A stretch of 64,000 bases of DNA from Frateuria_A sp051900535 (GCF_051900535.1 NZ_JBHZGI010000005.1:178125-242124); one strand, 5' to 3'. Shown: positions 15,151-24,155, counted from the stretch's first letter. Notes: generated by a model from the letters alone, not told the origin. Translations and numbers: made by a program.

Positions 15151-16008
15151 TTACGCAACCTGTTCTGCGGCCGGCGGACATGCGCCGAGTCCCGAAACGC
15201 GCAGGAGCACGCCCGCCAAGCTGCGAAGATCCTGGGCATTGTGGTGAGCCACGCGACGCAGATTGGTCGCCGGTCCGCCTCGGAGATATGCAAGCCAAGC
15301 CGCTGGCGCTTCCGATCCTGGAAGGTCGTCGTCGCGTACCACGCCGAGGAGCTGCCGCTCAGCAGTCGCAAGGCGACAGTTCTCCCAGATACCTTTCCAG
15401 CGCCGACGGACAGGATGGAGCAGGTCTAGATGACCGAGGCCGGTGAGCGGGTTGGGTAGCCGCGCTAGGCGATAGCGGGTAGCGAGCAGGGGCGCGTCGT
15501 AGCACTTACCGTTATAGCTGACGAGTACAGTGTCGTCGCGAAGCCATCCGGCAAAGGCGTGCAACATAGCCCTCTCAGCGGCCATGGTGGTGATAGTCAG
15601 CTGGCGCATTCGGAAGCGGCCGTCCGCCTGCCAATGAGCCGCGCCGATCATGAACGCTCGGGTTCCGGTACCGCCGGCGAGCCCAGTGGTTTCCGTATCG
15701 AAATGCATCAGTCGGCCGCTGGCGACCGGCTCACTCCAGCGAGCGAACGCGGTGTCGATCACGGGCGGCGGCGGGAGCCAGTCCACCACCGCTTCGGTGA
15801 GGAACAGTCCGCTTGCGATCTCTTCGCCGGGCACGAAGCGATCCGTCGACGACACACGCGGTTCCGCGCACAGCAGCCGCGAGCGGCCGTGGATCAGCCG
15901 CAGCACATTGGCGGGCAGGGCTGGTTTCGGCGCCGCCGTCGGAGCCGCGGGTACAGATAGCCCGGATTGCGCGCGCAGGTGGCGCAGCCGCTCGGCCAGC
16001 GCGCTCAC
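15151..16008 (-). CDS. mrfB: MrfB (YprB-like) 3'-5' exonuclease, RNase H fold, 285 aa
   Basis: A DEDD-type exonuclease domain starts at LMHFDTETTGLAGGTG (Asp-x-Glu motif I). TVLVSYNGKCYDAPLLATRY (motif II) and HHNAQDLRSLAGVLL with the late aspartate (motif III) complete it. The partner gene is MrfA; in Bacillus subtilis MrfA/MrfB repair mitomycin C-type lesions independently of UvrABC. The 4-nt ATGA overlap with mrfA indicates translational coupling. It lacks the C-terminal TPR part of B. subtilis MrfB and is shorter. The N-terminal 90 residues are Pro/Ala-rich and less conserved. Confidence 0.82.
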   Translation of the reverse strand: MSALAERLRHLRAQSGLSVPAAPTAAPKPALPANVLRLIHGRSRLLCAEPRVSSTDRFVPGEEIASGLFLTEAVVDWLPPPPVIDTAFARWSEPVASGRLMHFDTETTGLAGGTGTRAFMIGAAHWQADGRFRMRQLTITTMAAERAMLHAFAGWLRDDTVLVSYNGKCYDAPLLATRYRLARLPNPLTGLGHLDLLHPVRRRWKGIWENCRLATAERQLLGVVRDDDLPGSEAPAAWLAYLRGGPATNLRRVAHHNAQDLRSLAGVLLRVSGLGACPPAAEQVA

Positions 16009-18452
16009 AGGGCCCCCAGTAGGCTCAGGACCCGCAAGGCCAAGGCCTTGGGCGTGTCAGCGGCCGCCTCGTCCGCGGCCAGAATCGGTCCGACGCAGGC
16101 CGGGCAGCCGGCCATGCAGTCGCAGCGCTCGACCAGCGTCATGGCAAGGCGGACAAGGTCCTCACGCCGCTCGAACAACGGCGCGCTCAGGCCCACGCCG
16201 CCGGGAAAGGCGTCATAGAGATAAACCGTCGGGGTGAAGGACGCATCGGGCGCCAGCGCCGTGGGCTGTCCATCCATCCCGCGCAGCTGGCCGCGGCCGG
16301 CGATCTCCGAAGCGACGAACCACGCCCCGTCAGCACTGCCCACCGACTTCTGCAGGTCGCGCGACTCAGCCATCACGGCGACCGTGGCGACGATGTGCAG
16401 CGCATAGGCGGCCCCGAGGAAACCGTCCAGCGCCTGCTGTCGGCCATCGAAAGCCTGTTCGAGCTCGCGCTGGGCAAGCTGCCACCAGACGGCGGTCGTG
16501 TGCAGCTCCTGATCGGGCAGGTTGACCGGGCCGTAGCCGATGTTCTCGTGGGTGTAGTAGCGTATCTTCTTGTAGCCGGCCACGCGCCGGACCACGTGCA
16601 CCTCACCGTGGTGGGCGTCACCGCGTCCCGCGCTGGAGCTGCCAAAACAATCGAGCACCTTGAGCTTGGTGTAGTCGATGGCGTCGGTGTAGTAGTCGAC
16701 GTGGGTGCGCGTCACGAATGCCTTGCGGCCCTCCCAATCGAGCCGCTCGACCTGGTAGGGCACCGACTGGATCATGTGGATCGCCCCTTCGTAAAGCGTC
16801 ACCGGCACGGCGGTGTAGTCGACCTCCGCAATGATGGTTTGTTTGCCGCCGCTGCGATCGACGACCACGAAGTTGCCGTCAGCCACGCTGCGCAGCGAGA
16901 CGGCGTTGGCCGGATAGCTGTCGGCGATCCACTCCCAGCGGTCGCCCTCGCGGTGCAGCACGCCCTCCTCACCGAGCACTTCCAGCCAGGGCGTGGCCGC
17001 ACCCTGCCCGAATACCTCGTCGCCCACGAACGGAAGCTCGAAGGCAGCGCAGCGTATATGGTCAAGCAGGATCAGCGGCTGGTCCGCCGCGATGCGCGCA
17101 TGCTCGGGTGGGGCGCCTTCGAAGAACTCCGGATGGCGCACCAAGTATTGGTCCAGCGGATCGCTGCTGGCCACCAGCACGCCGAGCGCCGGCTGCTGGC
17201 GCCGGCCGGCCCGGCCGAAACGCTGCCAGGTAGCCGCCATCGAACCGGGATAGCCGTTGAGCACCACGACATCCAGGCTTCCGATGTCCACGCCAAGCTC
17301 GAGCGCGGAGGTGCTCACGATGCCGTCGATGTTTCCGGCGCGCATTTCCCGCTCGGCGGCCCGGCGTTCGGTGGCTAAGTAGCCGCCGCGGTAGGCGCGG
17401 ATGCGCGGCGGCTTGCGTGGGTCGTGGTCGAAGACGTCCTTCAGGTATTTGGTCAGGACCTCGACCATGGTGCGACTTTGAGCAAACACCAGTGTCTTCA
17501 TGCCGGCCTTGATAGTCAGGCGGGCGATCCGGTTCGTCTGCGAGCGTGCCGAGGCGCGCAGGCCGAGATCCGGGTTGACGACCGGCGGGTTCCAAAGCAG
17601 CACGTGCTTGTCGCCCGAGGGCGCGCCGCTTTCCGTGATGGCGGTGACCGGGTGCTCGATCAGCGCCTCGGCGTGCTCCCTGGGGTTGCCGATGGTCGCC
17701 GAACACATGATGAACTGCGGAGTGACGCCGTAGAACGCACAAACGCGTTTGAGCCGCCGGATCACGTTAGCCACGTGCGAGCCGAACACGCCGCGATAGG
17801 TATGCACCTCGTCGATCACCACGTAGCGCAGGTTCTCGAAGAACTGCGCCCACTTGGTGTGATGCGGCAGGATCGCCTGGTGCAGCATGTCGGGATTGCT
17901 CACCACGATGTCGCCGTGCAGGCGGATCGCCTGGCGGGCGTCGCCCGGCGTATCGCCGTCGAAGGTGAACGCTTTGACCCCAAGCTCGCCCGCCTTGTTG
18001 AGCTCCAGCAGCTCGGCGACCTGATCCTGCGCCAGCGCCTTGGTCGGAAAAAGGTACAGCGCCTTCGCGCCCTGCTGCATGGCAGCACTGATGACCGGTA
18101 GGGTGTAGCAGAGCGACTTGCCCGAGGCCGTCGGGGTCACAATCGCTACCTGGTCGCCGCGTTGCGCCGCGGCCCAGGCCTCGGCCTGGTGGCTGTAGAG
18201 CGCCTCGATGCCGCGCGAACGCAGGGCCCGGGCCAGTGCCGGCGGCAGGCCTGTAGGCAGGGGCGCGAATGAGCCCTCGCGGCCGGGCACAACGAAGGCA
18301 CCGGTGATGCGCGCGGCGTACCGTTTGGAAAGGCGCTGGGCAAGCGCGCGTCCGTCGCTGGGGCCGCGTAGCACCAGATCGTCAGAGGCCTGGTATCGGT
18401 CTGGAAGAGCGTTCAATGGAAGAGCCGCCTGTGTTCTTTGGCGGCAGTACAT
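16005..18452 (-). CDS. mrfA: MrfA (YprA-like) DEAH helicase with DUF1998-type Cys cluster, 815 aa
   Basis: Superfamily 2 helicase motifs appear in order: Q-like YSHQAEAW, Walker A TPTASGKSLCY, Ia FPTKALAQDQ, motif II VVIDEVHTYRG, motif III MCSATIGN, and the second RecA domain with TSALELGVDIGSLD and QRFGRAGRR (motifs V and VI). The C-terminus carries a four-cysteine metal cluster (CDCMAGCPAC), the mark of MrfA/DUF1998 helicases that unwind 3'-5' in DNA damage repair. Length is slightly above the family norm (about 750). Together with mrfB it forms a two-gene operon. Confidence 0.88.
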   Translation of the reverse strand: MYCRQRTQAALPLNALPDRYQASDDLVLRGPSDGRALAQRLSKRYAARITGAFVVPGREGSFAPLPTGLPPALARALRSRGIEALYSHQAEAWAAAQRGDQVAIVTPTASGKSLCYTLPVISAAMQQGAKALYLFPTKALAQDQVAELLELNKAGELGVKAFTFDGDTPGDARQAIRLHGDIVVSNPDMLHQAILPHHTKWAQFFENLRYVVIDEVHTYRGVFGSHVANVIRRLKRVCAFYGVTPQFIMCSATIGNPREHAEALIEHPVTAITESGAPSGDKHVLLWNPPVVNPDLGLRASARSQTNRIARLTIKAGMKTLVFAQSRTMVEVLTKYLKDVFDHDPRKPPRIRAYRGGYLATERRAAEREMRAGNIDGIVSTSALELGVDIGSLDVVVLNGYPGSMAATWQRFGRAGRRQQPALGVLVASSDPLDQYLVRHPEFFEGAPPEHARIAADQPLILLDHIRCAAFELPFVGDEVFGQGAATPWLEVLGEEGVLHREGDRWEWIADSYPANAVSLRSVADGNFVVVDRSGGKQTIIAEVDYTAVPVTLYEGAIHMIQSVPYQVERLDWEGRKAFVTRTHVDYYTDAIDYTKLKVLDCFGSSSAGRGDAHHGEVHVVRRVAGYKKIRYYTHENIGYGPVNLPDQELHTTAVWWQLAQRELEQAFDGRQQALDGFLGAAYALHIVATVAVMAESRDLQKSVGSADGAWFVASEIAGRGQLRGMDGQPTALAPDASFTPTVYLYDAFPGGVGLSAPLFERREDLVRLAMTLVERCDCMAGCPACVGPILAADEAAADTPKALALRVLSLLGAL

Positions 18453-18580
18453 GGGGAGCGCGTCTCGCCAAGTGAGACTGTCACGCTCTCGGGTGCATGA
18501 AGCTCAGAGAGGGTGCCGTTGTCCGCGCCCCTTCGACATGCGGTCAGTATGCTGGTTATCCCACGCCGTGAGCCTTCGCC

Positions 18581-19549
18581 ATGTGTTACTCCGCCCAGAT
18601 CAAGGCCGACTATGTCCGCTACGTGCGCCACTTTGGCGCAACGATCAGTCTGCAGCGATTCACCGAACTTTTCTGGGAACGCCGCCGGGACGGTACGTGG
18701 ACGAAGATCCCGAAGGCCTTGCGCGAGAGCTTCCGGCATCCGGACAGCGAAGCCGGCTTTGAACTCGCCAAACTGGTGGCTGAGGGGGATCGCGAGTTGG
18801 AGCAGCGCTACCGGGAGGACCTGGTGGCGCAGCGGGAGCGTCTGACCAAGGCGGAGGCGGTGCTGGCTGGCCCAAAGCCGACCAAGAAGGCGGCTGAGGA
18901 CAAACGCATCGCGACCAATAAGATCGCTGCGACAGAGGCCAACCTGGCAGCGCTCCAGCGGCGCGACCTGGTCGATGACGACGCCCGCATCTATCCGGGC
19001 TCGTATGCGCCTGTGCTTATTGAGCGCGATGGGCAGCGATTCGTGGTGCCCATGCGCTACCAATGCCGCATGCCCGGCTGGAACGCGACCGTGGAGCGCA
19101 AGTATCCGGGCACCTACAATGCAAGACGCGACAAGCTGGAGGAATCCTGGGGCCAGCTCTTCGGTTACCGCCACGGCATCCTAGTCATCACCCGCTTTTA
19201 TGAGAATGTGGCGCGCCACCGGCTGGAGGGCAGGGAGTTGGCGCCGGGCGAAAAGGAAGAGAACGCGGTACTAGCCTTCGACCCGCAACCGCCCCAGGAC
19301 ATGCTGGTGGCCTGCCTGTGGAATGTGTCCAAGGGGGCGGACAACGGCTCCGACCTCTTCACCTTTGCCGCCATCACGGATGAGCCACCTCCCGAAGTCG
19401 CGGCCGCAGGCCACGACCGCTGCATCATCCCCATCAAGCCCGAGCACGTTGATGCCTGGCTAAACCCGGCAGTGGCGCCCCGCGAGGCGCTGTACGCGAT
19501 CCTGGATGATCGAGCGCGGCCGTACTACCAGCACCGACTCGCGGCTTAG
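18581..19549 (+). CDS. yedK: SRAP domain (HMCES/YedK-like) abasic-site DNA-protein crosslink protein, 322 aa
   Basis: It begins MCYSAQ, the SRAP hallmark in which Cys2, exposed after Met removal, forms a thiazolidine crosslink with abasic sites in single-stranded DNA. The later region has MRYQCRMPGWN, TYNARRDKLEESWGQ (active-site Asn) and GHDRCIIPI, where the family has a catalytic His. A charged coiled-coil insert (about residues 60-135) makes it longer than the 220-residue E. coli YedK. It is divergent from mrfA with about 130 bases between, next to other repair genes. Confidence 0.85.
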   Translation: MCYSAQIKADYVRYVRHFGATISLQRFTELFWERRRDGTWTKIPKALRESFRHPDSEAGFELAKLVAEGDRELEQRYREDLVAQRERLTKAEAVLAGPKPTKKAAEDKRIATNKIAATEANLAALQRRDLVDDDARIYPGSYAPVLIERDGQRFVVPMRYQCRMPGWNATVERKYPGTYNARRDKLEESWGQLFGYRHGILVITRFYENVARHRLEGRELAPGEKEENAVLAFDPQPPQDMLVACLWNVSKGADNGSDLFTFAAITDEPPPEVAAAGHDRCIIPIKPEHVDAWLNPAVAPREALYAILDDRARPYYQHRLAA

Positions 19550-19586
19550 CCTGCCGGCGTTCGAGTCGACGGCGTAAAATCGAGCC

Positions 19587-19880
19587 ATGACTGAGCCCAC
19601 CGCCGTAGGTCGCCGCCGCTATCCGCACACGCACGGGTATTTCCCCGAGCGGGGGCATATAGAGGCTGCTCCCGACCGGGAGTTGCCGTGTACCTGCACG
19701 AACGGGTGTCCGAGCCGCTGCGCCGGTGAGTGTGGCTGCAAAGCGTGCGAGCAGGCCTTTGTCGAGTTTTGTGACGTGGCCGGGTTCTACGGCCCAGGCG
19801 AGTTCGACGAGGCCGCAGCGCTGACGGCCTACCGCGAGGTGCACGCATATGGCGGCATTTCTGGCGGTACTGACGCCTGA
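19587..19880 (+). CDS. Cys-rich hypothetical protein, 97 aa
   Basis: A cysteine-dense middle (LPCTCTNGCPSRCAGECGCK, then ACEQAF and FCDVAG) suggests a small metal-binding or disulfide-rich fold. The start ATG at 19587 follows the SRAP gene by 37 nt and lacks a strong ribosome site. Its last 32 bases overlap the 2H phosphoesterase frame, implying coupling. No family is recognised. Confidence 0.55.
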   Translation: MTEPTAVGRRRYPHTHGYFPERGHIEAAPDRELPCTCTNGCPSRCAGECGCKACEQAFVEFCDVAGFYGPGEFDEAAALTAYREVHAYGGISGGTDA

Positions 19881-20383
19881 AGCCGACACCGTTGTCGGGC
19901 AGCTGCGCGAGCGCTGGGACCCGTCGGTGCGGCGCGGACTGGGCGCGCACATTACCCTTCGCTACCCGTTTCTCCCGCTCAGCGCGCTGAGCACGCGCGA
20001 CCGGAAAACGTTGACGGACGCGGTCGCCTCCGTGCCCAGCTTCCCTTACACGCTGGCGCGCGTTTTCCAATTTCCCGTCGACGGTCTTCCTCGACCCGGA
20101 ACCCGTGTCACCGTTTGCCGCCCTGCGTTCCGCGGTGGATCAGGCGTTCGAGCGGCGACTGCCGGAGGATCCGTTCCCACGGTATGCGCCGCATCTGTCG
20201 GTTGCACGCCAAGTACGGAAAGACCGCACAGAGGTCATGGAAGCGCTTGGCGCAGCTCTGGCCGGCAGCGGTGGTGGTGCGATTCACGCAACCTGCAAGG
20301 CGGTCGTGCTGCTAGAGCGAACAGGTGGCGGCCCATGGCAGGTACAACTGGACTTGCCGCTCGGCCAGCCTCGCCTTGGTTGA
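19849..20383 (+). pseudogene. 2H phosphoesterase (2'-5' RNA ligase/LigT-like), frameshifted
   Basis: The first HxT motif occurs in GLGAHITLRYPFLP (frame from ATG 19849). The second, YAPHLSVARQ, lies in the frame ending at 20383. The two parts join if one base is removed near 20080-20085, after VFQFPVD, giving VFLDPEPVSPFAAL; the 535-nt span is one over a multiple of three. Intact proteins of this family hydrolyse 2',3'-cyclic or 2'-5' RNA linkages. The gene is either recently broken or carries a sequence error. It overlaps the Cys-rich gene. Confidence 0.75.
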
Positions 20384-20656
20384 GGGAACCTGGCCCCGCC
20401 AGGGACCCGCACCTTCATGCCATCGGGCCTTGCCATCGAGAGACGGTGTGCTACCAGGCCGTGCGCGGAAGAAGTATCGGTGTTGCCCTACAAAACGGGG
20501 AGCGGGCGCCTGATAGGCCGCCAATGCAACACGCAACAAGCTATGGCTGCCCCGCGAGTCAGGTCCAAGGCGACAGGGAGTCAGGCGCGAGCCGACGATG
20601 GGATGTCCAGGCGCGGACCGATGACCGGGGTTCCTTCCTACTCTTGAGCATGACCC
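20384..20656. other. Intergenic region, nothing recognised
   Basis: About 270 bases after the 2H phosphoesterase. Frames here are continuations or antisense shadows; no promoter or hairpin stands out. Confidence 0.35.
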
Positions 20657-20893
20657 ATGCGGTTTGTCTTTTCCGTCGAAGAGAGCGCTGTGGGCTGGCG
20701 CGTGCGTGAAGGTAAGTCCGGTGTCGCCGAAGGGCTCACCTTGGGCAAGGCCATCACACGTGCGCGACAGCTAGGCCGCGAGCTTCACGAACGCACGGGG
20801 TTGGCGGTCACCGTCGAGTTGGTCATTCCCGAGAAGACGTTGCTGTTGGTGCAGTATCCGCGTCAGATCACGGAAGCGACGGCCGCGGCCTAA
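20657..20893 (+). CDS. Hypothetical protein, 78 aa, DUF2188-like layout
   Basis: MRFVFSVEESAVGWRVREGK, then a helix (KAITRARQLGRELHERTG) and a strand (LAVTVELVIPEKTLLLVQYP). The order strand, W-x-V-x-E-G turn, Ala/Arg helix, strand resembles the DUF2188-like protein at 4136-4462, though without its Pro-rich tail. There is no signal peptide. Function unknown. It converges with the S1/P1 nuclease gene, which ends 36 nt further on. Confidence 0.55.
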   Translation: MRFVFSVEESAVGWRVREGKSGVAEGLTLGKAITRARQLGRELHERTGLAVTVELVIPEKTLLLVQYPRQITEATAAA

Positions 20894-20929
20894 AGCTTGG
20901 GGTGCGAGGCAGCGAGTTGCCGTCAGCCC

Positions 20930-21694
20930 TTAGCCCAAGAGGCGGTTGAGGATGGCGGCCAAGCGCAATCCGGCCTGTCCCAAGCGCCGCTCGACCACGG
21001 GGCGCCACACACGCACGTAATCGACGCCGACCTTGCGCGGCGGGTAAAAGCCCGGCGAGCCAACCAGCGCTCCGCTCTCGTGAACCCAATCCTCGACGTC
21101 GCCACCGGTCGGCGCATGGGGTACGTCCATCTCAACGCGGCGCGCCAAATCGGTCGGTGCCAGCCCGAACGTCTCGATCAGCCCCGTGTCCCAGATGTGG
21201 TGCAGGTTCGATCCGCGTCCCTGCCAACGCGCCTGATACGTATTGCCGCCCTTGTCGTCGCCGTAGCCGGCATGCAACGGCTGGTGGGCGTCACCCACCA
21301 GATGGACCACATAGCGCAGTGCCTTTGCCCGATCCTCGTCTGAGGCATGGCGGTTGCCCAGCACCAGCTCTTGACGTTTCAGCGCAGCAACCAGGCACTG
21401 GTCGCCGCCGGGACATTGCTCGGGCGTGTAGTGAAAGTCCGAACCGCGTGGAAAATTGACGTAGTGCCACTTGCCCGTGGCGGGGTTGCGGTGCTCGTCG
21501 GCCCAGGAGGCGATGGATTCCAACGTGGCGCCTGGCTCCAAGCTGAGCAGTCGCTGGATTTCCGCGTGGGCGGCGGGCGTCAGGTGATCGGCAGCAATCC
21601 GGGCGACGACGGCATGGCCTTCGCGACCCCATGCGTAAAGATGGGTGGCAGGCAGGAGGAGGGCGAGAGCCAACAGGAGGCGTGTATTCATCAC
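20930..21694 (-). CDS. Secreted S1/P1-family nuclease, 254 aa
   Basis: A signal peptide (NTRLLLALALLLPATHLYA) is followed directly by WGREGHAVVARIA: the mature N-terminal tryptophan and histidine that bind the zinc cluster in S1/P1 nucleases. Other zinc ligands follow: SWADEHR (Asp), WHYVNFP (His), VHLVGDAHQPLH (His-Asp-His) and NLHHIWDTGLIE (His, Asp). These exported three-zinc enzymes cleave single-stranded nucleic acids and 3'-nucleotides. The length is normal. Either of two adjacent ATGs (21694 or 21691) may be used. Confidence 0.9.
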   Translation of the reverse strand: MMNTRLLLALALLLPATHLYAWGREGHAVVARIAADHLTPAAHAEIQRLLSLEPGATLESIASWADEHRNPATGKWHYVNFPRGSDFHYTPEQCPGGDQCLVAALKRQELVLGNRHASDEDRAKALRYVVHLVGDAHQPLHAGYGDDKGGNTYQARWQGRGSNLHHIWDTGLIETFGLAPTDLARRVEMDVPHAPTGGDVEDWVHESGALVGSPGFYPPRKVGVDYVRVWRPVVERRLGQAGLRLAAILNRLLG

Positions 21695-21757
21695 GCCATG
21701 GTAGCGGCTGGTCGACAGGACCTCGGCGCCAGACAGCGCGTTTGGGGCCGCGCAGGT

Positions 21758-21973
21758 CTAGCGCGTACGGGCTGCAATGAGTTGCTGCAGGTAGGCGATC
21801 CCTTCCTCTTCCGGAAAGAAGGTCACGACGTCCGCGACTGTCAGACCGTAGCGCTTCCTGAGTGCGAGAAACTCTTCCTTTGCGAGTTCCATGGGCGTCT
21901 TGGAAGGGCGGCTCGCATCAAGGGCCGCCAGTTCGGCCTGAAAACGGCGGAAAGCGTCGGTAGGTATGGTCAT
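21758..21973 (-). CDS. Hypothetical protein, 71 aa
   Basis: Starts MTIPTDAFRRFQAELAALDA at ATG 21973; the upstream extension in the same frame covers the umuD leader and is unlikely. The protein is all helix, with an AKEEFLALRKRYGLTVADVVTFF segment that could be a short helix-turn-helix. No family is assigned. It is divergent from umuD, sharing a 180-bp intergenic region. Confidence 0.5.
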   Translation of the reverse strand: MTIPTDAFRRFQAELAALDASRPSKTPMELAKEEFLALRKRYGLTVADVVTFFPEEEGIAYLQQLIAARTR

Positions 21974-22126
21974 GGGCGCATTCTCCCATGCGGCTGGACG
22001 GGCGATCACTTGATCGATGACGCGGGTGAGAGGCCCATCGGCCTCGAGCACGTCAAGACCTGAGACCCAAGGTACCGCGCGGGCTAGGTGGCCAATCTCG
22101 CGTTGTGAGCCAGACTGCGTGGTAGC

Positions 22127-22151
22127 TTTGATTTCTGTCCCAGAAATCAAA
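22127..22151. promoter_or_regulatory. Perfect dyad operator upstream of umuD
   Basis: Ten-base arms TTTGATTTCT and AGAAATCAAA flank a five-base GTCCC centre, ending 5 nt before the umuD ATG. The site would cover the ribosome-binding region and probably the promoter. It does not look like the E. coli LexA box (CTGT-N8-ACAG) or the sites I recall for Xanthomonas LexA proteins. Confidence 0.6.
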
Positions 22152-22156
22152 CAAGC

Positions 22157-22732
22157 ATGAGCACGTCCAGCAACAACCGCGGGGGCACTCGCCCCGGCGC
22201 CGGCCGGCCCGGCGCCCCTTCCCAGCGTATCCGCGTCCCGGAGCCCCACGTGCCCGTGGTGCTTAGCTTGATCGACCGTCTACGCAGGGAGGACGCCGAG
22301 GGCGTCGAGCACCTCGGCACCGTCGCCGAGGCCAGCCCCTGGCTGCTCCGACACTTCACCGAAGTGCCATGCGGTTTTGCGTCCCCCGCGGAAGACTATG
22401 AAGAGAGCCCGATCGACCTCAACACAGTGGTGATGGATCCGCATCACCGGGAGGCGACCTACCTGGTCCGCGCCAAAGGCCACTCGATGACGGGCGCAGG
22501 CATCAACGATGGCGATGAGCTGGTGGTCGATCGCGCACTCGAGCCGCGTAATGGCTCCATCGTCATCGCCGTCTACCAGGGCAAGGCCACCTGCAAACGC
22601 TTGCGCTACATGGCGAACGGGCGCCCCTACCTGAAAGCTGAGAATCCTCACTACGAGGACCGCGTCATCGCGGAAGGCGACGAATTCGAGATCTGGGGCG
22701 TGGTTCGGTACGCCTTGCACAAGCTCATCTGA
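22157..22732 (+). CDS. umuD: UmuD-like S24 peptidase with long N-terminal arm, 191 aa
   Basis: The self-cleavage apparatus is intact: Ser110 (KGHSMTGAGI) and Lys147 (CKRLRY), with a Cys72-Gly73 cleavage site (VPCGFAS) as in UmuD. After RecA-stimulated cleavage the processed form activates the polymerase encoded next. The arm before the cleavage site is 72 residues, against 24 in E. coli. It begins with a Gly/Arg-rich segment (GGTRPGAGRPGAPSQRIRV) and continues with a helical part, so it might bind DNA. It overlaps umuC by one base (TGATG). A perfect operator-like dyad precedes it. Confidence 0.85.
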   Translation: MSTSSNNRGGTRPGAGRPGAPSQRIRVPEPHVPVVLSLIDRLRREDAEGVEHLGTVAEASPWLLRHFTEVPCGFASPAEDYEESPIDLNTVVMDPHHREATYLVRAKGHSMTGAGINDGDELVVDRALEPRNGSIVIAVYQGKATCKRLRYMANGRPYLKAENPHYEDRVIAEGDEFEIWGVVRYALHKLI

Positions 22733-24021
22733 TGGCCACGCGCTTCGCGCTCGTAGACGTCAACAACTTCTACGTCTCCTGCGAGCGGTTGTATGACCCC
22801 ACGCTACTCGGTGTTCCCACCGTCGTGCTCTCCAACGGCGACGGGTGTGTCGTCGCGCGATCGGCCGAGGTAAAGGCGCTGGGAGTTCGCATGGGGACCC
22901 CTTGGCACCAGATGCAGGACCTGGTGCGACAGCATGGCATCCAGTACCGGTCTTCGAACTACACCCTCTACGGGGACATGAGCCGTCGAACGATGAGCGT
23001 GATCGGCCAGTTCGTGGCGCGCGAAGACCAAGAGGTCTACAGCATTGACGAATCGTTCCTGGATCTCCGTCGCTACCCGCACGCAGACGGTGCGGCACTC
23101 GGCAGGCAGATCCGCCAGCGTGTCGCGCAGTGGTGCGGGCTGCCGGTATGCGTCGGCGTGGGCGCCACGCGCACGCTCGCCAAACTGGCCAACCACTTGG
23201 CAAAGAAGCGGCCGGAGTTCGGTGGGGTGTGCGACCTCACTGCCATGGCTGTTCGGGACTTCCACGACCTCACTGTGACGGTCGCCGTCGGCGACGTCTG
23301 GGGCATCGGGGGCAAGCTCTCGGCCCACTTGAACAGCATGGGCATCGACACGGTGCCCCAGTTGATCCAAGTCGACCCCAAACGCCTGCGGGAACGCCTG
23401 GGCGTGGTGGTCGAGCGCACGGTACGCGAGCTGCAGGGGATCGCCTGCCAAGGGCTGGACGTGGTCGAACCGCGCCAGCAGATCATCGCCTCGCGGTCGT
23501 TCGGCGAGCCGGTATATGCGTGCGAGGACCTGAGGGCCGCCGTGCAGACTTACGTGGGTCGCGCGGCCTACAAGCTGCGGGGGCAGGGGAGTCGGGCGGG
23601 CACGTTGAAGGTCTGGCTGGAAACCAACCGCTTCCGACCGCAGGATCCGCAATACCACCCGTGTGCCGGCGTGCGCCTGCCAAACCCAAGCGATGATCTG
23701 GCCGCGCTGACGCGCGCCGCCGATGTCGCGCTCGCCCGGATTTTCAAAGCCGGCTACCGCTACACCAAGGCCGGTGTCATGCTGGAAGACTTGGCAGACC
23801 AAGTGCACGTGCAAGGTGGCTTGTTTGATGCGGCGGCGGCAAGCCCCCGACGCCAAGCCCTGATGGCGACGCTCGATCGCATCCACGCTCGTTTCGGGCG
23901 CACGGAAGTTGGCATGGGGCTCGCAGGGGTCAAGGCAACGAAGGGATGGACGATGCGGCGCGGGCGACTCTCTCCGGCGTACACCACCGACTGGGGCCAG
24001 CTCCTGGTGGTCGAGGCGTAG
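22732..24021 (+). CDS. umuC: UmuC, Y-family translesion DNA polymerase V catalytic subunit, 429 aa
   Basis: Catalytic motifs are present: ALVDVNNFYVSCER (first Asp), YSSNYTLYGDMSRR and YSIDESFLDL (Asp-Glu pair). They are followed by the helix-hairpin-helix region with VGDVWGIGGKL and the little-finger domain (IASRSFGEPV). The length equals E. coli UmuC (422). It extends primers past damaged bases together with processed UmuD. Transcription is expected from the umuD promoter. Confidence 0.92.
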   Translation: MATRFALVDVNNFYVSCERLYDPTLLGVPTVVLSNGDGCVVARSAEVKALGVRMGTPWHQMQDLVRQHGIQYRSSNYTLYGDMSRRTMSVIGQFVAREDQEVYSIDESFLDLRRYPHADGAALGRQIRQRVAQWCGLPVCVGVGATRTLAKLANHLAKKRPEFGGVCDLTAMAVRDFHDLTVTVAVGDVWGIGGKLSAHLNSMGIDTVPQLIQVDPKRLRERLGVVVERTVRELQGIACQGLDVVEPRQQIIASRSFGEPVYACEDLRAAVQTYVGRAAYKLRGQGSRAGTLKVWLETNRFRPQDPQYHPCAGVRLPNPSDDLAALTRAADVALARIFKAGYRYTKAGVMLEDLADQVHVQGGLFDAAAASPRRQALMATLDRIHARFGRTEVGMGLAGVKATKGWTMRRGRLSPAYTTDWGQLLVVEA

Positions 24022-24078
24022 CGCCGTGAGGGGTACTGCGGGTCAGCGTTAGGCCAAGTTATCGGGGGTAGGAGGGTC

Positions 24079-24102
24079 GTCTGCTTTCGACCCGGAGCGG
24101 AC
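24079..24102. repeat. GTCCGCTT-type palindromic repeat, copy 4
   Basis: GTCTGCT and AGCGGAC arms with a ten-base TTCGACCCGG loop, just after umuC. One arm position differs from the perfect copy. Confidence 0.5.
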
Positions 24103-24155
24103 ACGTCGGCAATTTCTGTCCATATGTCGATTGAGAGGTTTGCTTGGCAGTACCT

